This document shows, in pieces, positions 33,360-62,640 of a DNA stretch of 64,000 bases (position 1 is its first letter; each line of letters opens with the position of its first letter). This stretch comes from Sternotherus odoratus. Taxonomy: Eukaryota; Chordata; Testudines; Kinosternidae. The stretch covers positions 81,944,712-82,008,711 of the forward strand of contig JAVMKO010000009.1 in assembly GCA_032164245.1 (NCBI GenBank), given 5' to 3'. Both the position numbers and the translations under genes were made by a program. The notes beneath the pieces were generated by a model. The model had not been told where the DNA came from, did not search any database, and saw only the letters and a program-made list of their open reading frames with translations.

Positions 33360-36300
33360 TACTCATCCATCAAAGCAATAGACTCATACCTTCTTACTGC
33401 AACCATGTAAGCAAGATGCCTGGCTGCAAAGTGTGTGGTTGATTATGTCTGATGGTGAGTTAATTGTTTAGGATAGAATGATTAATTTATTGTGCACACA
33501 AAAAGGTAGGTACTGTAATACTTTTAGCATCTGCATTATTTTTATTACTTTTATAGAAAGCTTTATGGACTGCACGCTGAACTCAGAAATATTTCCCATC
33601 AGCAAACTACTCATGTATGCAATATTTTGTACATGTTAAATGTTAATAATTGTATAATAATAACAATAATAATAATATAATTGCAATTGGTTATTGTTTA
33701 GGGCTTTGTTTAAAAAATAAATGTCACAAATTCCCTTGTTCATCAGTGAACGATGCATCATCTCTGTGTGGTTGAAAGCCTAATACAGGATCTGTGATTC
33801 TGTGCCAGCTTACAGATGTATTTGGAGAATGTGTAGTGTTAGGGAAAAAACATCCCTTTGATTACAAAGGGAACTGTGTGCATGCTTCCAAGTGAATATT
33901 ACATTCTGCAGCCGTTCACTAGAGCAAAGAGCTGCCTGCTATTACAGTTAGAAGCTGCAGCGTATTTCCTTTACTGTTTTGACCTTGAAGACTACCCAAA
34001 ATCATAGGTGTAGTTTGACTTCTATATTTGAGGGGCAGCTCCTGTCAGGCTAACGGGGCTGTGCATGGGGCAGCAATTCCGCAACTGCCCGAGACTTGCA
34101 GTTTGGAAGGGTAATGCACCCTGCCTCCCCAAAAAACTATGTCCAGGCCCAAAGCTGAAATTTTAAAAAAGATGTGAAATCAAAAGAATCATGGGACTTA
34201 TGTGTTTTGGAGAGAAAGAGAGCAAGATGTTTAGTAATACTCAAGAAGAAACATCTAGCCTTTCTCTTACTAATCTGCACCACCATTCAAGGTTTAAAGA
34301 AAAGTGAAATCCAGGTTGACGCCGCACATGTAGCAGATAGAGAGGTAAGACTGAGACCATAGCAAATGCTAACAATTTGGCACGGCAATCCCTGCAATGC
34401 AATGCACAGTTAAAAGAGAAAAGATCACTCTGATTCTGTAGCACTGAAAATAAGCCCAACAGGCAGGAAAATCAGCCACAGATTTACTGGAGCTTCATTT
34501 TTTAAGACTCTGTCACAATTCCAAGTCTAGGTGCCTATAATATCTTTAATAATTTAAGGAGCTGGTTGGACAGATAACACAGCCTTGTTCTCTTACAATA
34601 CTCTTTCCTGAGCTACATAGGTTTCTGAGGATCGGCTGAAGGGCCTGAATCTGAGTTTAAGTGCATCTGTTTAAATCAGAAGTAATTATAATGTAAAACT
34701 GGTGCATATCAGATCAGAATCAGGCCCTATATTTATCGTTCCTGTGTAAATGTATGTGGGAGCAGGGAGCTGGAAGAAATATTTGATTATAAAAGATCTT
34801 AGATAATGCCTCTAAAGTATTTTTAAGCTTTTGAACAAATAACAATATATTTGGACTTAAATTCAGACACAAGGGATCCATTTTCCACTAAAAGAAGGAT
34901 AATTGTGTGGAACTGACTAACAAAAGGAAGCTTCTTTAAGCAAAATGAACAAACACTGGAGTCATTCATCTATTTACTGTCTTTTTATACTGGAACACAG
35001 GACCTTCACAGTATTTCAGTATAAAATACTGGAGAGGGACCCACTTTGTCCCTGCTGAGTTCATCTGCAGGATCCCCCTCCAATCTGCCTCAGCTGCTGA
35101 GGAGTAGAGGGCCCATTTCATGGGAGGACAAGGTAGGGTCTATGGGAGAGCAGCCTGTAAAATTAGGTTTTCTCAGAACCACTTAAGAAGCCAGAAGGGA
35201 ATTGCTAAACAATTGATCTCCAAACCAAAGCAGGAAGGAGGGTTATGTGTTAAAGTAACAACTGTAATGCTGGGGCCTTTGCTCTAAATATATTTCTTAC
35301 AAATAGGATCTGCTTTATTTGCCACGGTGTTATTTATATTGGTATGAAATTAAAACGGTCATCTGAAAAACAGTTTAAAAAAACAACAACCACAAAACAG
35401 CTAGGATATGTCCCGGTACTTCCTGGCCAACGTCTATATTTCATCCCCAAAAGCCATTTCTACTGAATCCAATTGGGCTGCACTAATTGAATGGAGTAGA
35501 TCAAATTTACCATGAAAGTAAACAGATTGCAACTCCACTGAAAGTAATGGAGACGTACTCTGCTGACATTACTCGTGAATTTGGCCTATTCTAAGTATAG
35601 TGGGTACCCATCTATGCCAGTACCATTCATTATGTACTTGTGCAGCTATAATAGTGTTAAATTCACACTAGCAACATTTTACAATTCCGCTCAGTACTGT
35701 ACATTCTAACCAGAAACATCATCACTGAACTGGCTTATTAACTGCCTCCCACAAAGAATTCATCTGCACAGGCATCAGCCTACTCCCTCCCAAATGTTTG
35801 CAAGAAAAGGTAATCTCTACAGGTTTGCCTGGGCTTTGGCAAACCAAGAGAGGGAACAAGCTGCAATGTTGAGGGAACATCCCCCTAAATGCCCTATATT
35901 TATAGCAATGGGCTCTACCTGAGCAGCTCCACTGATCACAACTGGAGTAATACAGCATGGAGTTGCTCAGCTAGGCTACTCCCAAAACATTTAGGAGAGT
36001 TGAAATAGGGATTAAAATAACTCCTTCCTTTGCAGAAATAGTCGGTATTCTTGTGAACACGTTATTCTGATGCTCATTGAAAAGAGAAATGCCTTTTTCT
36101 TTGGCTGGAGTCCACCTTTCTTTTGGCATGGGAACTCCCGGGCACAAGGCTTCACAGTGAATATATTGAAACTGTACACAGAGAATGAAGATAATGCAAC
36201 AAGGTTATTAAGCCCAGCACTGCCAAGAAGTCCAGAGAAAGACAGGGGAAGCAGGTGGCTGTGTGAGGCAAAGAGCTTACATGGATCTTGGCAATTAGGA

Positions 36301-38465
36301 GTTCTTCCTGACAAGTCCATTTTTGGAGTCTCTGTCAGTGGTTGCCATGCCACCCTCCTCAACAAACTCAGGAGGACACAGGTACCAGCCACAGCTTTAG
36401 TCCCTGAACAGGGCTCAAAGCCTGTGCCTTCCCCAGGCCCACCTACAGCTGGCCATTAAGGTTTGTCTTTTTGCCACTTTTCCAATAATAACAACAACAA
36501 GAAGGCAGAGTCACATGGCTACTGGGAAATCTCCTTTTACTGCACCCATGAGATTTGTAGATACAAAAGCATGCATTTGTGCATGCAAACAGGCACTGAC
36601 TTGCACAATTATCTGTTCTTGTTCAACCTAGGAGGCCCCTTTGGAACCTGGCCCTTAAAATGAAGCCATCTTTGAGTTATTCACAGGAGGAAAAAAGTCT
36701 GAACAATCTTTGATAGAAGAAACATTATTTTCATGCGCAGGTACCTGAAAAACTACTTTGCATTATCAAAATTCCCAGAAAATACTCGCTTCTGGACTGA
36801 AAACAAGCATTTTCAATCCATTAGGCAGATATGAGGAAACTTATTAGCGAATGAAAATGGAGTCTTCAAATGAAAATGCCCTCTCAATCAGAGCCATAGC
36901 ATTGCTAGCGTAACCCTATAACTCTGCATAATGGTATCTTCTCATAATACCAGGTGAAGTAATATAATATTCATAAAATACCACTGCTGAAATATATTAT
37001 CTCATCAGAACATGATGATAACATTAAAATGCCTGGAGTTAAGCTTGATAAGATTACCATATCACAGCGTACATTGTCAAACTCTTCTCACTCAATGCAT
37101 TGACATGCTATTACATAGAAATTATAGATAATTTAGCAATGATAACAAAAATAGTAAAACTGCATTGCAGAACAAACAAAAATGCCAAAGTGAGCTTGAT
37201 GATAGAAAGCAAGCGTTCAAATGCAGTGTCATTCAGGGTGATGAGATTTGCACCCTCAGAGACAATTAAGTCTCCTCACCGTAATCATTTATAAGGAATA
37301 TACTGCTCCAAATCACGTCAGCAATAGACATGGGGAGACATTTTTCAAAACTAGCCACCTAAACTACAAATCCCCCTACAACTCATGTCTTCTATGATTA
37401 CTCGTAAACTCTTAGGAAAAGGAACATCTTTTTGTTCTGCATATGTATAGTGCCTAGCACAAGGGATTCTGGTCCGTGACTGGGATGCCTGGGCACTATG
37501 GAAATGCAAATAATAATAAATAATATTAAGAATTTGCAATCCAATATGAATAGAAATTTGCATGTGCCAAGAGGCACTAATGCATGAAATTCCCAGTTTA
37601 CATGAACAGATGCTGACTTTACATATGACGTGTAGGCAGCCAGTTTTGCAAATTTGGCCATGTCACCTCAACTACTGTTGTTTATTTAGAACCAACAATT
37701 TGCTTGGTGTATAAGACGCACAGTCAAAAACGCAATCATTGCCTCAAATTGCTTACAGTCTACAAGAAAGATACACAATAAGACAGCATGCTCTGGGAAA
37801 AGCACACATGAGGATACAGACTTTTGTCCCTTCCTTCCCTCTTATAATTAAAACATTGGAATTAGGCTCTGAGGAAGACTATAAGGCGATGACCTAGTTA
37901 ATTAGAATTGAGAGGGCATTCATTCCATGAAAAGCAGGCAGTATGGGATAGGAGTGAAGTTGTTCACATGTGGAAATATATCCAATACTTGCAACTATGA
38001 GTTTTATCAGATATTTTCCCTTTTTCATAAAAAATGGATTGTGGTACCTAAAAGTAAAATCAGGCTCTCAAACTGTGGCCACAATATTTCACATCTAAGT
38101 TTTTGCGTATGCGAAAATTCAGATCTGTATGTGCAAATGGGGTTTGATGTAGTTCCCCAGTTTATATCCATACATCCAATTTGCACCTTCAAAGCTGCCA
38201 TTTCTGTGTGCAAAAAATTAGATGTGAAAAATTGCAGGCACTATTTTAAAAGCCGGGATGAGGCCCTATATGTGTTAAGCCTATTGAATGGAGAATAACA
38301 CATGATGCCATCTCATATGAAAACTTTCTGTGTGCCTCTCCCATGTTCTCTAATTTGTAAAAGTTTCTTACAGCAGAATTATTCTTCCTGAGATATTTTT
38401 CTTGAAGACATTTTTTCCCTTTTATTACATAATGACTTACAAGAATTTCCATCATGTGGAGGACA
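33360..38465. other. No gene recognised
   Basis: Mostly unique non-coding DNA with a short ATA/AAT microsatellite (33650-33680) and an old repeat-like tail near 34640-34735. No exon, RNA gene or intact mobile element was identified on either strand. Confidence 0.45.
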
Positions 38466-38472
38466 GTAGCAT

Positions 38473-38575
38473 TTGGCCTCTGGATAATACTTAGTCTTGC
38501 CATGAGTGCAGGGGACTGGACTAGGTGACCTCTTGAGGTCCCTTCCAGTTCTATGATTCTATGATTTCAAATGCA
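38473..38575 (-). mobile_element. CR1 LINE 3' end
   Basis: 'ggactggactaggtgacctc' + 'ttgaggtcccttccagttct' + 'atgattctatga' is the standard CR1 3' untranslated end, with its short ATTCTATG-type terminal repeat. It is the sequence just before that tail in sense orientation; the tail is two repeat units. I mark minus as tentative because flanking CR1 sequence is absent. Confidence 0.65.
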
Positions 38576-38869
38576 CAGTGAATATATGTTGTGAACATTC
38601 GGTAGACATATGAAAAGCACATCCACACAGCAGCATGCTACTCAGAGGTCTTGCAAAGATATTAACACATTTAGATTAAATCACATATATCATCCCACCA
38701 TTGTAGTTCCCCATTATTATATTATTAATTAAAAAACTCTCATAGAAACATTTTGGAAATAGTCTCCAATAGCTATGATGAAAGAAAAGATGGAAAAATA
38801 TAGAAGAACCCCGGACAGGAAGTCAAGGGTGCATGGTTTCTGTTTGTCACTATGCTGTTTTGTGGGTGA

Positions 38870-39055
38870 CTTTGTCAAGTAGACACTTTAATCTCTCTGT
38901 GACTTAGTTTCCTCATTTGTAGATGATGGTAATGCATGTGCAAATTGTTTATCTCACAGTAATGCTGTGAGATTTAATTCCTTAATGTTTGTAAAGCACT
39001 CTCAGATCTTCAAATTGCAAGCAATATATAAATTCAAAGTATTATTATTACATAT
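38870..39055 (+). repeat. MIR-like SINE
   Basis: 'gtgacttagtttcctcattt' + 'gtagatgatggtaatgc' + 'tgctgtgagatttaattcc' + 'tttgtaaagcactctcagat' and a terminal 'agtattattatta' follow the order of a sense MIR/CORE-SINE with a tail. Diverged but clear. Confidence 0.65.
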
Positions 39056-39702
39056 TCTAAACATCGAAATCCCTTTGGGAATTCAGTAATTTTCTGTCCT
39101 CTCCCACCATTAAATTGCCCATTTTATTTAAAAGAAAACAAATACTAGATGGCATTGTATAAAATGAAGAGGAAACAACTGAGGCAAAGAAAACAAAAGA
39201 GTGTAATTTTACATGCACAGGCAATAAGAGAGGGGAAAGCAACAATAACAAAGAACAACACAAAGGCAAATATGTACTCAGAATCCTCAAGCTAAGATGA
39301 AGCGTATCTGTAAAATAGTTCTAAGCATTCTATTTGCAGTCACCTCTGAAATGCTGCATTATTTAATTACTACTTCCTCTCCACTCCTCCCATTTATGGC
39401 CTAACCAGTAGTTCTCAGGAAGACCAACCTCCCACTGGTTTCAAGTTTTGCTAATTTCGGAGGCAGATTTCCTTCCAGAACTTCAGAGTTTACCATTTAA
39501 TGTGGGCACTGCTACAGTACAATCCTTACACTCTTCCCAAGTAGTAACAACCCAGATGCAAATTGTGCAGAAATTATGCCATCAGAGAATAAATACGCAA
39601 AGAGAAAGCAAAACAATAAACAGGTGACAAAGAACCCTGTCCTGTTGTAGAATGGCAATATTATTAGGGAACTAAGCCAATTCTATAAAGCCAAGTTGTT
39701 GA

Positions 39703-39985
39703 GGCCAGGTCTACAATACAAACCTATATCGGTATAACTTCATCACTTTGGAGTGTGAAAAACACCCCTGAGCAACACAGATATGTTGACCTAACCCCCA
39801 GTGCAGACAGTGCTATGTTGATGGGAGATCTTCTCCCATCAATACAGCTACCACCTCTCAGGGAGGTGAATTAATTACATAAAATGGGAGAGGCTCTTCT
39901 GCTGGCATTGGAGCCTATTCATTTAAGTGCTAAAGTGGCATAGCTGCAACTGTGCTGATGCAGCGTTTTAAAAGTAGACCTGCCC
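39703..39985. mobile_element. MITE with GGCCAGGTCTAC ends
   Basis: The left 'ggccaggtctacaataca' and right 'gtagacctgccc' are inverted, with TGA possibly duplicated on both flanks. The centre has an inverted repeat 'gatgggagatcttctcccatc'. It is probably Harbinger-like; no coding capacity. Confidence 0.6.
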
Positions 39986-40071
39986 TGAGTAATATTCCCC
40001 AGAATGGCTTCACTTCCTCACTCATACCTAGTTCTTCATTTGGAACCATGTACAAACAGCAATATTAAATA

Positions 40072-40245
40072 CAGCAGACCCTCGCTATAGCCCGCGTCTC
40101 TATAGCACGGGTTCGCATATAGCATTGTCGTGGCGATGGACCCCAAATTTAAATACTTAAATTGGGATCCATGGCAATGCATCCCCCGCGTTAACGCAGG
40201 ACCACACATGGATCCTGAACCCTGGGCTATAGCGAGGGTCCGGTG
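40072..40245. mobile_element. Short pogo-type MITE (CCTCGCTATAGC ends)
   Basis: The left 'cagcagaccctcgctatagc' and right 'gctatagcgagggtccggtg' are inverted and flanked by TA on both sides (40070-40071, 40246-40247). The interior contains the inverted pair 'ggaccccaaatttaaa' / 'tttaa attgggatcc'. Confidence 0.85.
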
Positions 40246-40271
40246 TATATGGACCACAACTGTACAACCGT

Positions 40272-40312
40272 AATGAAAGCGAGGAATACTTGTAGCACCT
40301 TAGAGACTAACT
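40272..40312 (-). repeat. Fragment of turtle-type short repeat
   Basis: 'gaatacttgtagcacctta' + 'gagactaact' is the antisense of the 15490-type subfamily; only about 40 bp remain. Confidence 0.5.
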
Positions 40313-40400
40313 CATGTTGGTGAGCACTTATTCACATAAGCAGGCTCACTGAGGTCAATGGAGCTATGTTACTAATTGTGAGAGTAAGGTGCCCACAAAA

Positions 40401-40511
40401 ATCAGAGAGGTAGCCGTGTTAGTCTGGAATAGCAGAGGTAACAAAGAGTCCTGTGGCACCTTAAAGACTAACTAAAGTATTGGAGCATAAGCTTTCATGG
40501 GCTAATACTCT
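40401..40511 (-). repeat. Turtle-type short interspersed repeat with 12-bp duplication
   Basis: It runs from 'atcagagaggtagccgtg' through 'gtcctgtggcaccttaaaga' to 'gctttcatgggctaatactc'. Both flanks carry 'gtgcccacaaaa' (40389-40400 and 40512-40523). The constant end is on the left and the other end is shortened, as for a 5'-truncated retroposon in antisense orientation. Confidence 0.88.
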
Positions 40512-41731
40512 GTGCCCACAAAAGTGAGCATGGGTTGCACAATCAAATCCACGAGCCAACAACTCTTCTACTGACTGAGTACAGTGTCATTTTCATATTA
40601 TGAGATCTTGTGTGTTTATAAAACTTTGACCAGCTTGGTAGGATGGAGTTTAGTCTTAATCACAAAGCAATCCATCTCTTGTGGCTTCCCTATTTTGTTG
40701 GCCTATTATCCCATGGAAATAATGCAACTCATGGGCAGACACTGGCAGCAACACCATCCACCATATCCATCCCTTCCTGTAAAATTACCTGACTGGGCAG
40801 CAATCCATGGTTTGATATTGGCTTCCAGCAGCTTTAGGCCATGTTCTTCCTTAGGGAACCCACAAGAACCATAAAGTTGTCACTAGATAGTATGGTGGTG
40901 GTAGTATTCTATGCTGCCCCAGGATCATGATTGAGTTCTCAAAGTACCAGGCTCTCAGTCACTGGATGGGCAGAGATCTGATGCCCAGTCTGACCTAGAC
41001 TGTTCTAAAATACAATAAAATGTTAGGAATGAGTAGAGTCTGAATCTTTGATAGAAAAAGTGATGCTTTCCTTTTTCCACCTCATTCTGCTAATAGGATT
41101 TGTACCCTCACACTGGACTGGGAAACTTGGAGAACTCATACTAACCCATCTATGACATTTGTGCTCATTTTCCACTATATATATTGTAAACTACTTCTGG
41201 GTATTTTAATGTTTCTAAATACTGAACACATGTGTGGGTGTTGATTTTTCAGTTCACAGAGTTACTTTCCAATCAGCCTACATTTCAGTAATGCAGAATG
41301 TTTGATCAAATCGGAGATACGTACATTTTAGACCACTGATCAATCAAGTCTAGTACCGTTTCTGACAGTAAGAAATACCCAGTGCTTAACCAGGCCACAG
41401 GTACCCTAAGTGCCAACTACAGCTACAAATCCATACTAGCTCTTCCAGTTGGCTAAGTATTTTATAATCTTGAGCTAATACTGGCATCTCTCCTAAAGCC
41501 CCAACTGCTGGAATCAAGAGATCGCATGAAGATCTCAGCTTTCATTAAAAAAACAGAAATTTCTGGTCTTCAGAATTGCAGGAAAAAGGCTGCAAAACAT
41601 GCAGTGAGGTGCAGCAACCAGCTGGCACATAAAAAGAACCCCACCTTTATTATTTCTAACCCATCTTGTGATTTGGGCCCACCCTCCCCACTGTCATGGT
41701 GTTTGCCATTACTACACGGTAGGCAGGGATT

Positions 41732-42139
41732 AGAGTGACCAAATAGCAAATGTGAAAAATCAGGACAGGGAATGGAGGGTAATAGAAGCTTGTATAAGAA
41801 AAAAAACCCAAAATCGGGACATCTGGTCACCCAGTGCTGGCATCAGCTGTTTTGCTGCCCAAGGCGGCCAAGCAAAAAAACAACTCATAGAGCTGCTGCC
41901 AAAACTCCGCCAGCGAACGAAGCAGTGAAGCAGCCATGGCCGCCGAAATGCCACAGAAAGCTGCAGAGCACCACCCCAATTACGGACGGCGCGCTCCCAA
42001 TATTCACCACTGGTGCCCACCCTCTGAGGAACTGCTGCTGAAATGTAGCCGAGGGCGGCTAAAAGCTGCCCTGCAAATCGTGCCACCGTAGGCAACCACC
42101 TAGGTCGCCTAGTGCTTGTGCAGGCCCTGTGTTCACCCT
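41732..42139. mobile_element. GGTGACCA-type MITE split by a hAT element
   Basis: The left end is 'agagtgaccaaatagcaaat' and the right end 'ttcaccct'. The near-complete element is 41732-41831, ending 'cgggacatctggtcacc', with the last bases re-created by the target duplication of the inner insertion. Same family as 25489-25602. Confidence 0.65.
41832..42129. mobile_element. hAT-type element nested in a MITE end
   Basis: It starts 'cagtgctggcatcagc' and ends 'tgtgcaggccctg'. The flanks 'tggtcacc' (41824-41831) and 'tgttcacc' (42130-42137) match at 7 of 8 bases. It includes 'gcaaccacctaggtcgccta' near the right end. No transposase. Confidence 0.75.
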
Positions 42140-42299
42140 AACCAGGAGAACGGCACCTACTGTCCTCTCAGAAGTCAGGGATTGCTCTGGATGTGAACAT
42201 ACAGCAAAGGATTGCTAGATGCTTTCCTGATGGGAAAGGATCTCTAAGCATGTGGTGGGAACGGTGTCCGTCCTGCAGCTGGAGGGGAGAGGTCTGCTC

Positions 42300-43556
42300 T
42301 AGTTTTAGAGGTGTGAGGCAGGGCAGAAAGGGGATGGGAGAAATGGCGAGGGGGGGTAAGGAAAGGGAGAGGAATGTGGATGGGGGAGGGGAAGGGGCCT
42401 GGGGGCTACTGGAGTGGTGGCAAGGATGGGAGTGGTGGGATAGTGAAGGACAGAGAGGAGCATTAAGGCAGGGAGAGGGAGTGGGAGCGGAGTGGGTGGC
42501 AGCTGGGGAGTGGGGACAGGGGCTGAGAGGCTCTGAGGTGGGGAGGAGGAAGGGTGGGAGCTGGGTGAGCAGGGCTGAGAGAGCGGGACAGACCGTAGCG
42601 GGAGCGAGAGGGGAGTGGGAGCACAGTGGGCGGGGCTATGGGGCGGGAGCTGGGGGGCCGAGGTAGGGGCTCTGAGGTGGGGGGAAGGGAGGGTGGGAGC
42701 TGAGTGGATGGGGGTGAGACAGCGGGAGGGGCCGTGGTGGGAGCTGGGCGGGAGGGGGCGCAGAGTGGGCAGTGCAGGAGCTGGGGAGTGGGGACAGTGG
42801 CTGAGAGGCTCTGAGGCGGGGAGGAGGAGGGGTGGGAGCTGGGTGGGCGGGGCTGGGAGAGGGGCCATTGCAGGAGCTGGGGGGGAGGAGGAACGGAGTG
42901 GGCGGGGCGAGAGCTGGAGGGGCGGGGCTGGGAGAGGGAGAGGGGCCATTGCAGGAGCTCAGGGGGAGGAGGAACGGAGTGGGCGGGGCGGGAACTGGGC
43001 GGCGGTTGAGGGTCTCTGAGGCGCGGAGGCGGGGCGAGAGCTGGAGGGGCGGGGCTGGGAGAGGGAGAGGGGCCATTGCAGGAGCTCGGGGGGAGGAGGA
43101 ACGGAGTGGGCGGGGCGGGAACTGGGTGGCGGTTGAGGGTCTCTGAGGCGCGGAGGCGGGGCGAGAGCTGGAGGGGCGGGGCTGGGAGAGGGAGAGGGGC
43201 CATTGCAGGAGCTCAGGGGGAGGAGGAACGGAGTGGGCGGGGCGGGAACTGGGCGGCGGTTGAGGGTCTCTGAGGCGCGGAGGCGGGGCGAGAGCTGGAG
43301 GGGCGGGGCTGGGAGAGGGAGAGGGGCCATTGCAGGAGCTCGGGGGAGGAGGAACGGAGTGGGCGGGGCGGGAACTGGGTGGCGGTTGAGGGTCTCTGAG
43401 GCGCGGAGGCGGGGCGAGAGCTGAAGGGGCGGGGCTGGGAGAGGGAGAGGGGCCATAGCAGGAGCTGGGGGGAGGAGGAACGGAGTGGGCGGGGCGGGAA
43501 CTGGGCGGCGGTTGAGGGTCTCTGAGGCGCGGAGGAGGAGGGGCGCGAGCTGGAGG
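42300..43556. repeat. G-rich 127-bp minisatellite upstream of the MAP7D3-like gene
   Basis: Degenerate G-rich repeats occur from 42300. From 42944 a clear unit of 126-128 bp follows: 'gccattgcagg' (last copy 'gccatagcagg') starts at 42944, 43072, 43199, 43326 and 43452, with an irregular copy at 42863. Every unit contains 'ggggcggggctgg', a perfect Sp1-type GC box, plus 'gtgggcggggcggg'. Long Pro/Ser-rich ORFs on the minus strand (up to 246 codons) and Gly/Arg/Glu-rich ones on the + strand reflect the repeat only. Confidence 0.92.
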
Positions 43557-43767
43557 GGCGGGGCCGTGGCGGGAGCCCGGGGCGGGGCTGAGAGGCGCTA
43601 TGGCTGGGAGAAGGCGGGGCGCTGAGGGGCGGAGCGGAGGAGCCGGCTCCGGGCGCTATTCCCCCCCTCGCGGCGGCGCTGCCGGGCGCGGGTAGCCCGG
43701 AGCCTGCGCACTGCGCCTCCCGCTCTTCCGAGGCTCTGCCGGCAGCGGTTCCTTCACTAGGCTGAAG
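43557..43767 (+). promoter_or_regulatory. CpG-island promoter and 5' UTR of the MAP7D3-like gene
   Basis: CpG-dense, TATA-less sequence directly upstream of the start codon, with further GC boxes (43557-43565 and around 43580) and 'gcggcggcgctgccgggcgc'. The CpG-rich zone continues into intron 1 to about 44100. The exact transcription start cannot be placed from sequence. Confidence 0.65.
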
Positions 43768-60978
<17,211 letters not shown>

Positions 60979-61740
60979 TAGATTAGTTAAGGATAGTATA
61001 AGTTCAGTGATCAGTTGTTCTTTTGAAAGTTGCTGGAATTCCTACTCTAGCATTCAAAGCACACATGTTATTTTTTGCAATGGTGGTCCATTATTTAGTC
61101 TCACAGTTAATTCTAGTCAGTCCTAGCTCTCCCTGTACCAAAGGGAACATTCGCTACTTATCTTAATTTGTTCTTAATAATTTTTAACAGTGTAAAAATA
61201 TCCCTGACGTTTTGTAGACAGGATTTGCTTTGTTTCTAGAAAACGAACACGGTTTCCTAACTTGTGTTTTCCACTGGGTTCTGGCTGGCTCCCACTGCCT
61301 CAGTTCTCCTATGTTACTGCTCATGGTGCCTCCTTTTGTGCTGCTGATCACAGATCACTCTTTCTGCCTTTGCTACTTTGAACTCTGTATTGGCCATCCT
61401 TTTCTGACTTGTCACTTTGTCCTCCCTCTGCCCTAATGTGGGTATTTTGCGCTCTTAGGATATGTCTTCACTACAGCAGTAGGTCGATTTCCTTGCAGTC
61501 GATTTTTGAAAGTGACTGTATAGAGTCTATTTTGTGCATCCCCACAAAGCACGGCAAGTCGGCAGCATCTGTCCACACAACTGTGGCAAGCGTCGACATA
61601 GCGAGTGGTGCACTGTGGGTAGCTATCCCACAGTTCCCGGAGTCCCCAGCAGGCACCATTTCGAGTGTTGCACTGTGGGTAGGCATTTCATTATTTCCCG
61701 CCCTTTCTCCACACCGCGCTAACGCCATAGCACTGCAAGC

Positions 61741-62513
61741 ATGGACCCTGATCAGGCCACCGCTGCAGTACTGGCCGTTGTGAAGACCTTGTGCGTTGTT
61801 GTGGACTTTATGCTGCATCGTCTGCAGAGGAAGCAATCCGGACACAACTGCGCTTTCTGGAAACTGATGACAGTGGTGAGGAGGTGGACGTGCACAGCAG
61901 GGACAGGGACACTGACATTTTTGGAAGTAGGGTGACCGACAATCTGGCAAATTTGGTGGCAATGGAGCAGGCTCATGCTATGGAACGCCGATTCTGGGCC
62001 AGGGAAACAAGCACTGACTGGTGGGATCGCATAGTGCTGCGGGTCTGGGATGACTCCCAGTGGCTCAGAAACTTTCACATGCATAAGGGCACGTTCATGG
62101 AACTTTGTGACTTGCTTTCCCTGGCCCTCCAGCACAAGAATACCAAAATGAGAGTGGCCCTCACAGTTCAGAAGCGAGTGGCGATAGCCCTCTAGAAGCT
62201 TGCAACGCCAGACAGCTACCGGTCAGTCGCGAATCAGTTTGGAGTGGGTAAATCTATAGTGGGGTCTGCTGTGATGCAAGTAAGCAGGGCAGTCGTTGAG
62301 CTGCTGCTACCCAGGGTTATAAACCTTGGAAACCTGCAAGCTACAATAGATGGCTTTGCCGTGATGGGATTCCCTAACTGTTGTGGGGCTATAGATGGGA
62401 CTCATATCCCTATCTTGGCACCGGACAACGAGGCCGCAGAGTACGGAAACCGGAAGGACGCCTTGAAAGATGCCTTGAAAACCAGTTTTATGAGTGCCCA
62501 AGATGGCGTTTAA
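61741..62513 (+). pseudogene. PIF-Harbinger (HARBI1-type) transposase, frameshifted and internally deleted
   Basis: A DDE-superfamily transposase remnant. The start MDPDQATAAVLAVVKTLCVV (61741) is in one frame. A frameshift near 61830 moves the homology to the next frame: EEAIRTQLRFLETDDSGEEV, then RRFWARETSTDWWDRIVLRV and FMELCDLLSLAL. A TAG at 62193-62195 probably replaces a tryptophan codon. After it come a helix-turn-helix-like segment (YRSVANQFGVGKSIVGSAVM) and the first catalytic aspartate motif GFPNCCGAIDGTHIPI. After EYGNRKD the reading jumps straight to a short tail ALKTSFMSAQDGV and a TAA. The residues bearing the second aspartate and the glutamate are absent, so this copy cannot encode active enzyme. 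Confidence 0.85.
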
Positions 62514-62589
62514 AAACCCGCTCCCTTGCTCTGCTCAGCCCTAAGCCTGCCGTCCTTGCACCCTCTTTCCCTCCCCCTCCCGACGCTTG

Positions 62590-62640
62590 CAGAGGAAATA
62601 AATTCACTGTTTTAAAAATCATGCATCCTTTATTGCTTCT
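62590..62640. promoter_or_regulatory. Facing polyadenylation signals of the Harbinger element
   Basis: 'aataaa' on the + strand at about 62599 serves the transposase remnant. About 30 bases further on 'tttatt' gives AATAAA on the minus strand for the opposing gene. The two convergent genes therefore appear to share a very short 3' border. Confidence 0.55.

Noticed and set aside
32758..33406. ORFs of up to 175 codons through the Tigger satellite
   Set aside because: Period near a multiple of three keeps frames open; Pro/Gly/Ala repeats with no family.
42305..43456. Overlapping Pro/Ser-rich and Gly/Arg-rich ORFs of 100-246 codons
   Set aside because: All are products of the 127-bp GC-rich minisatellite; several frames are open at once on both strands.
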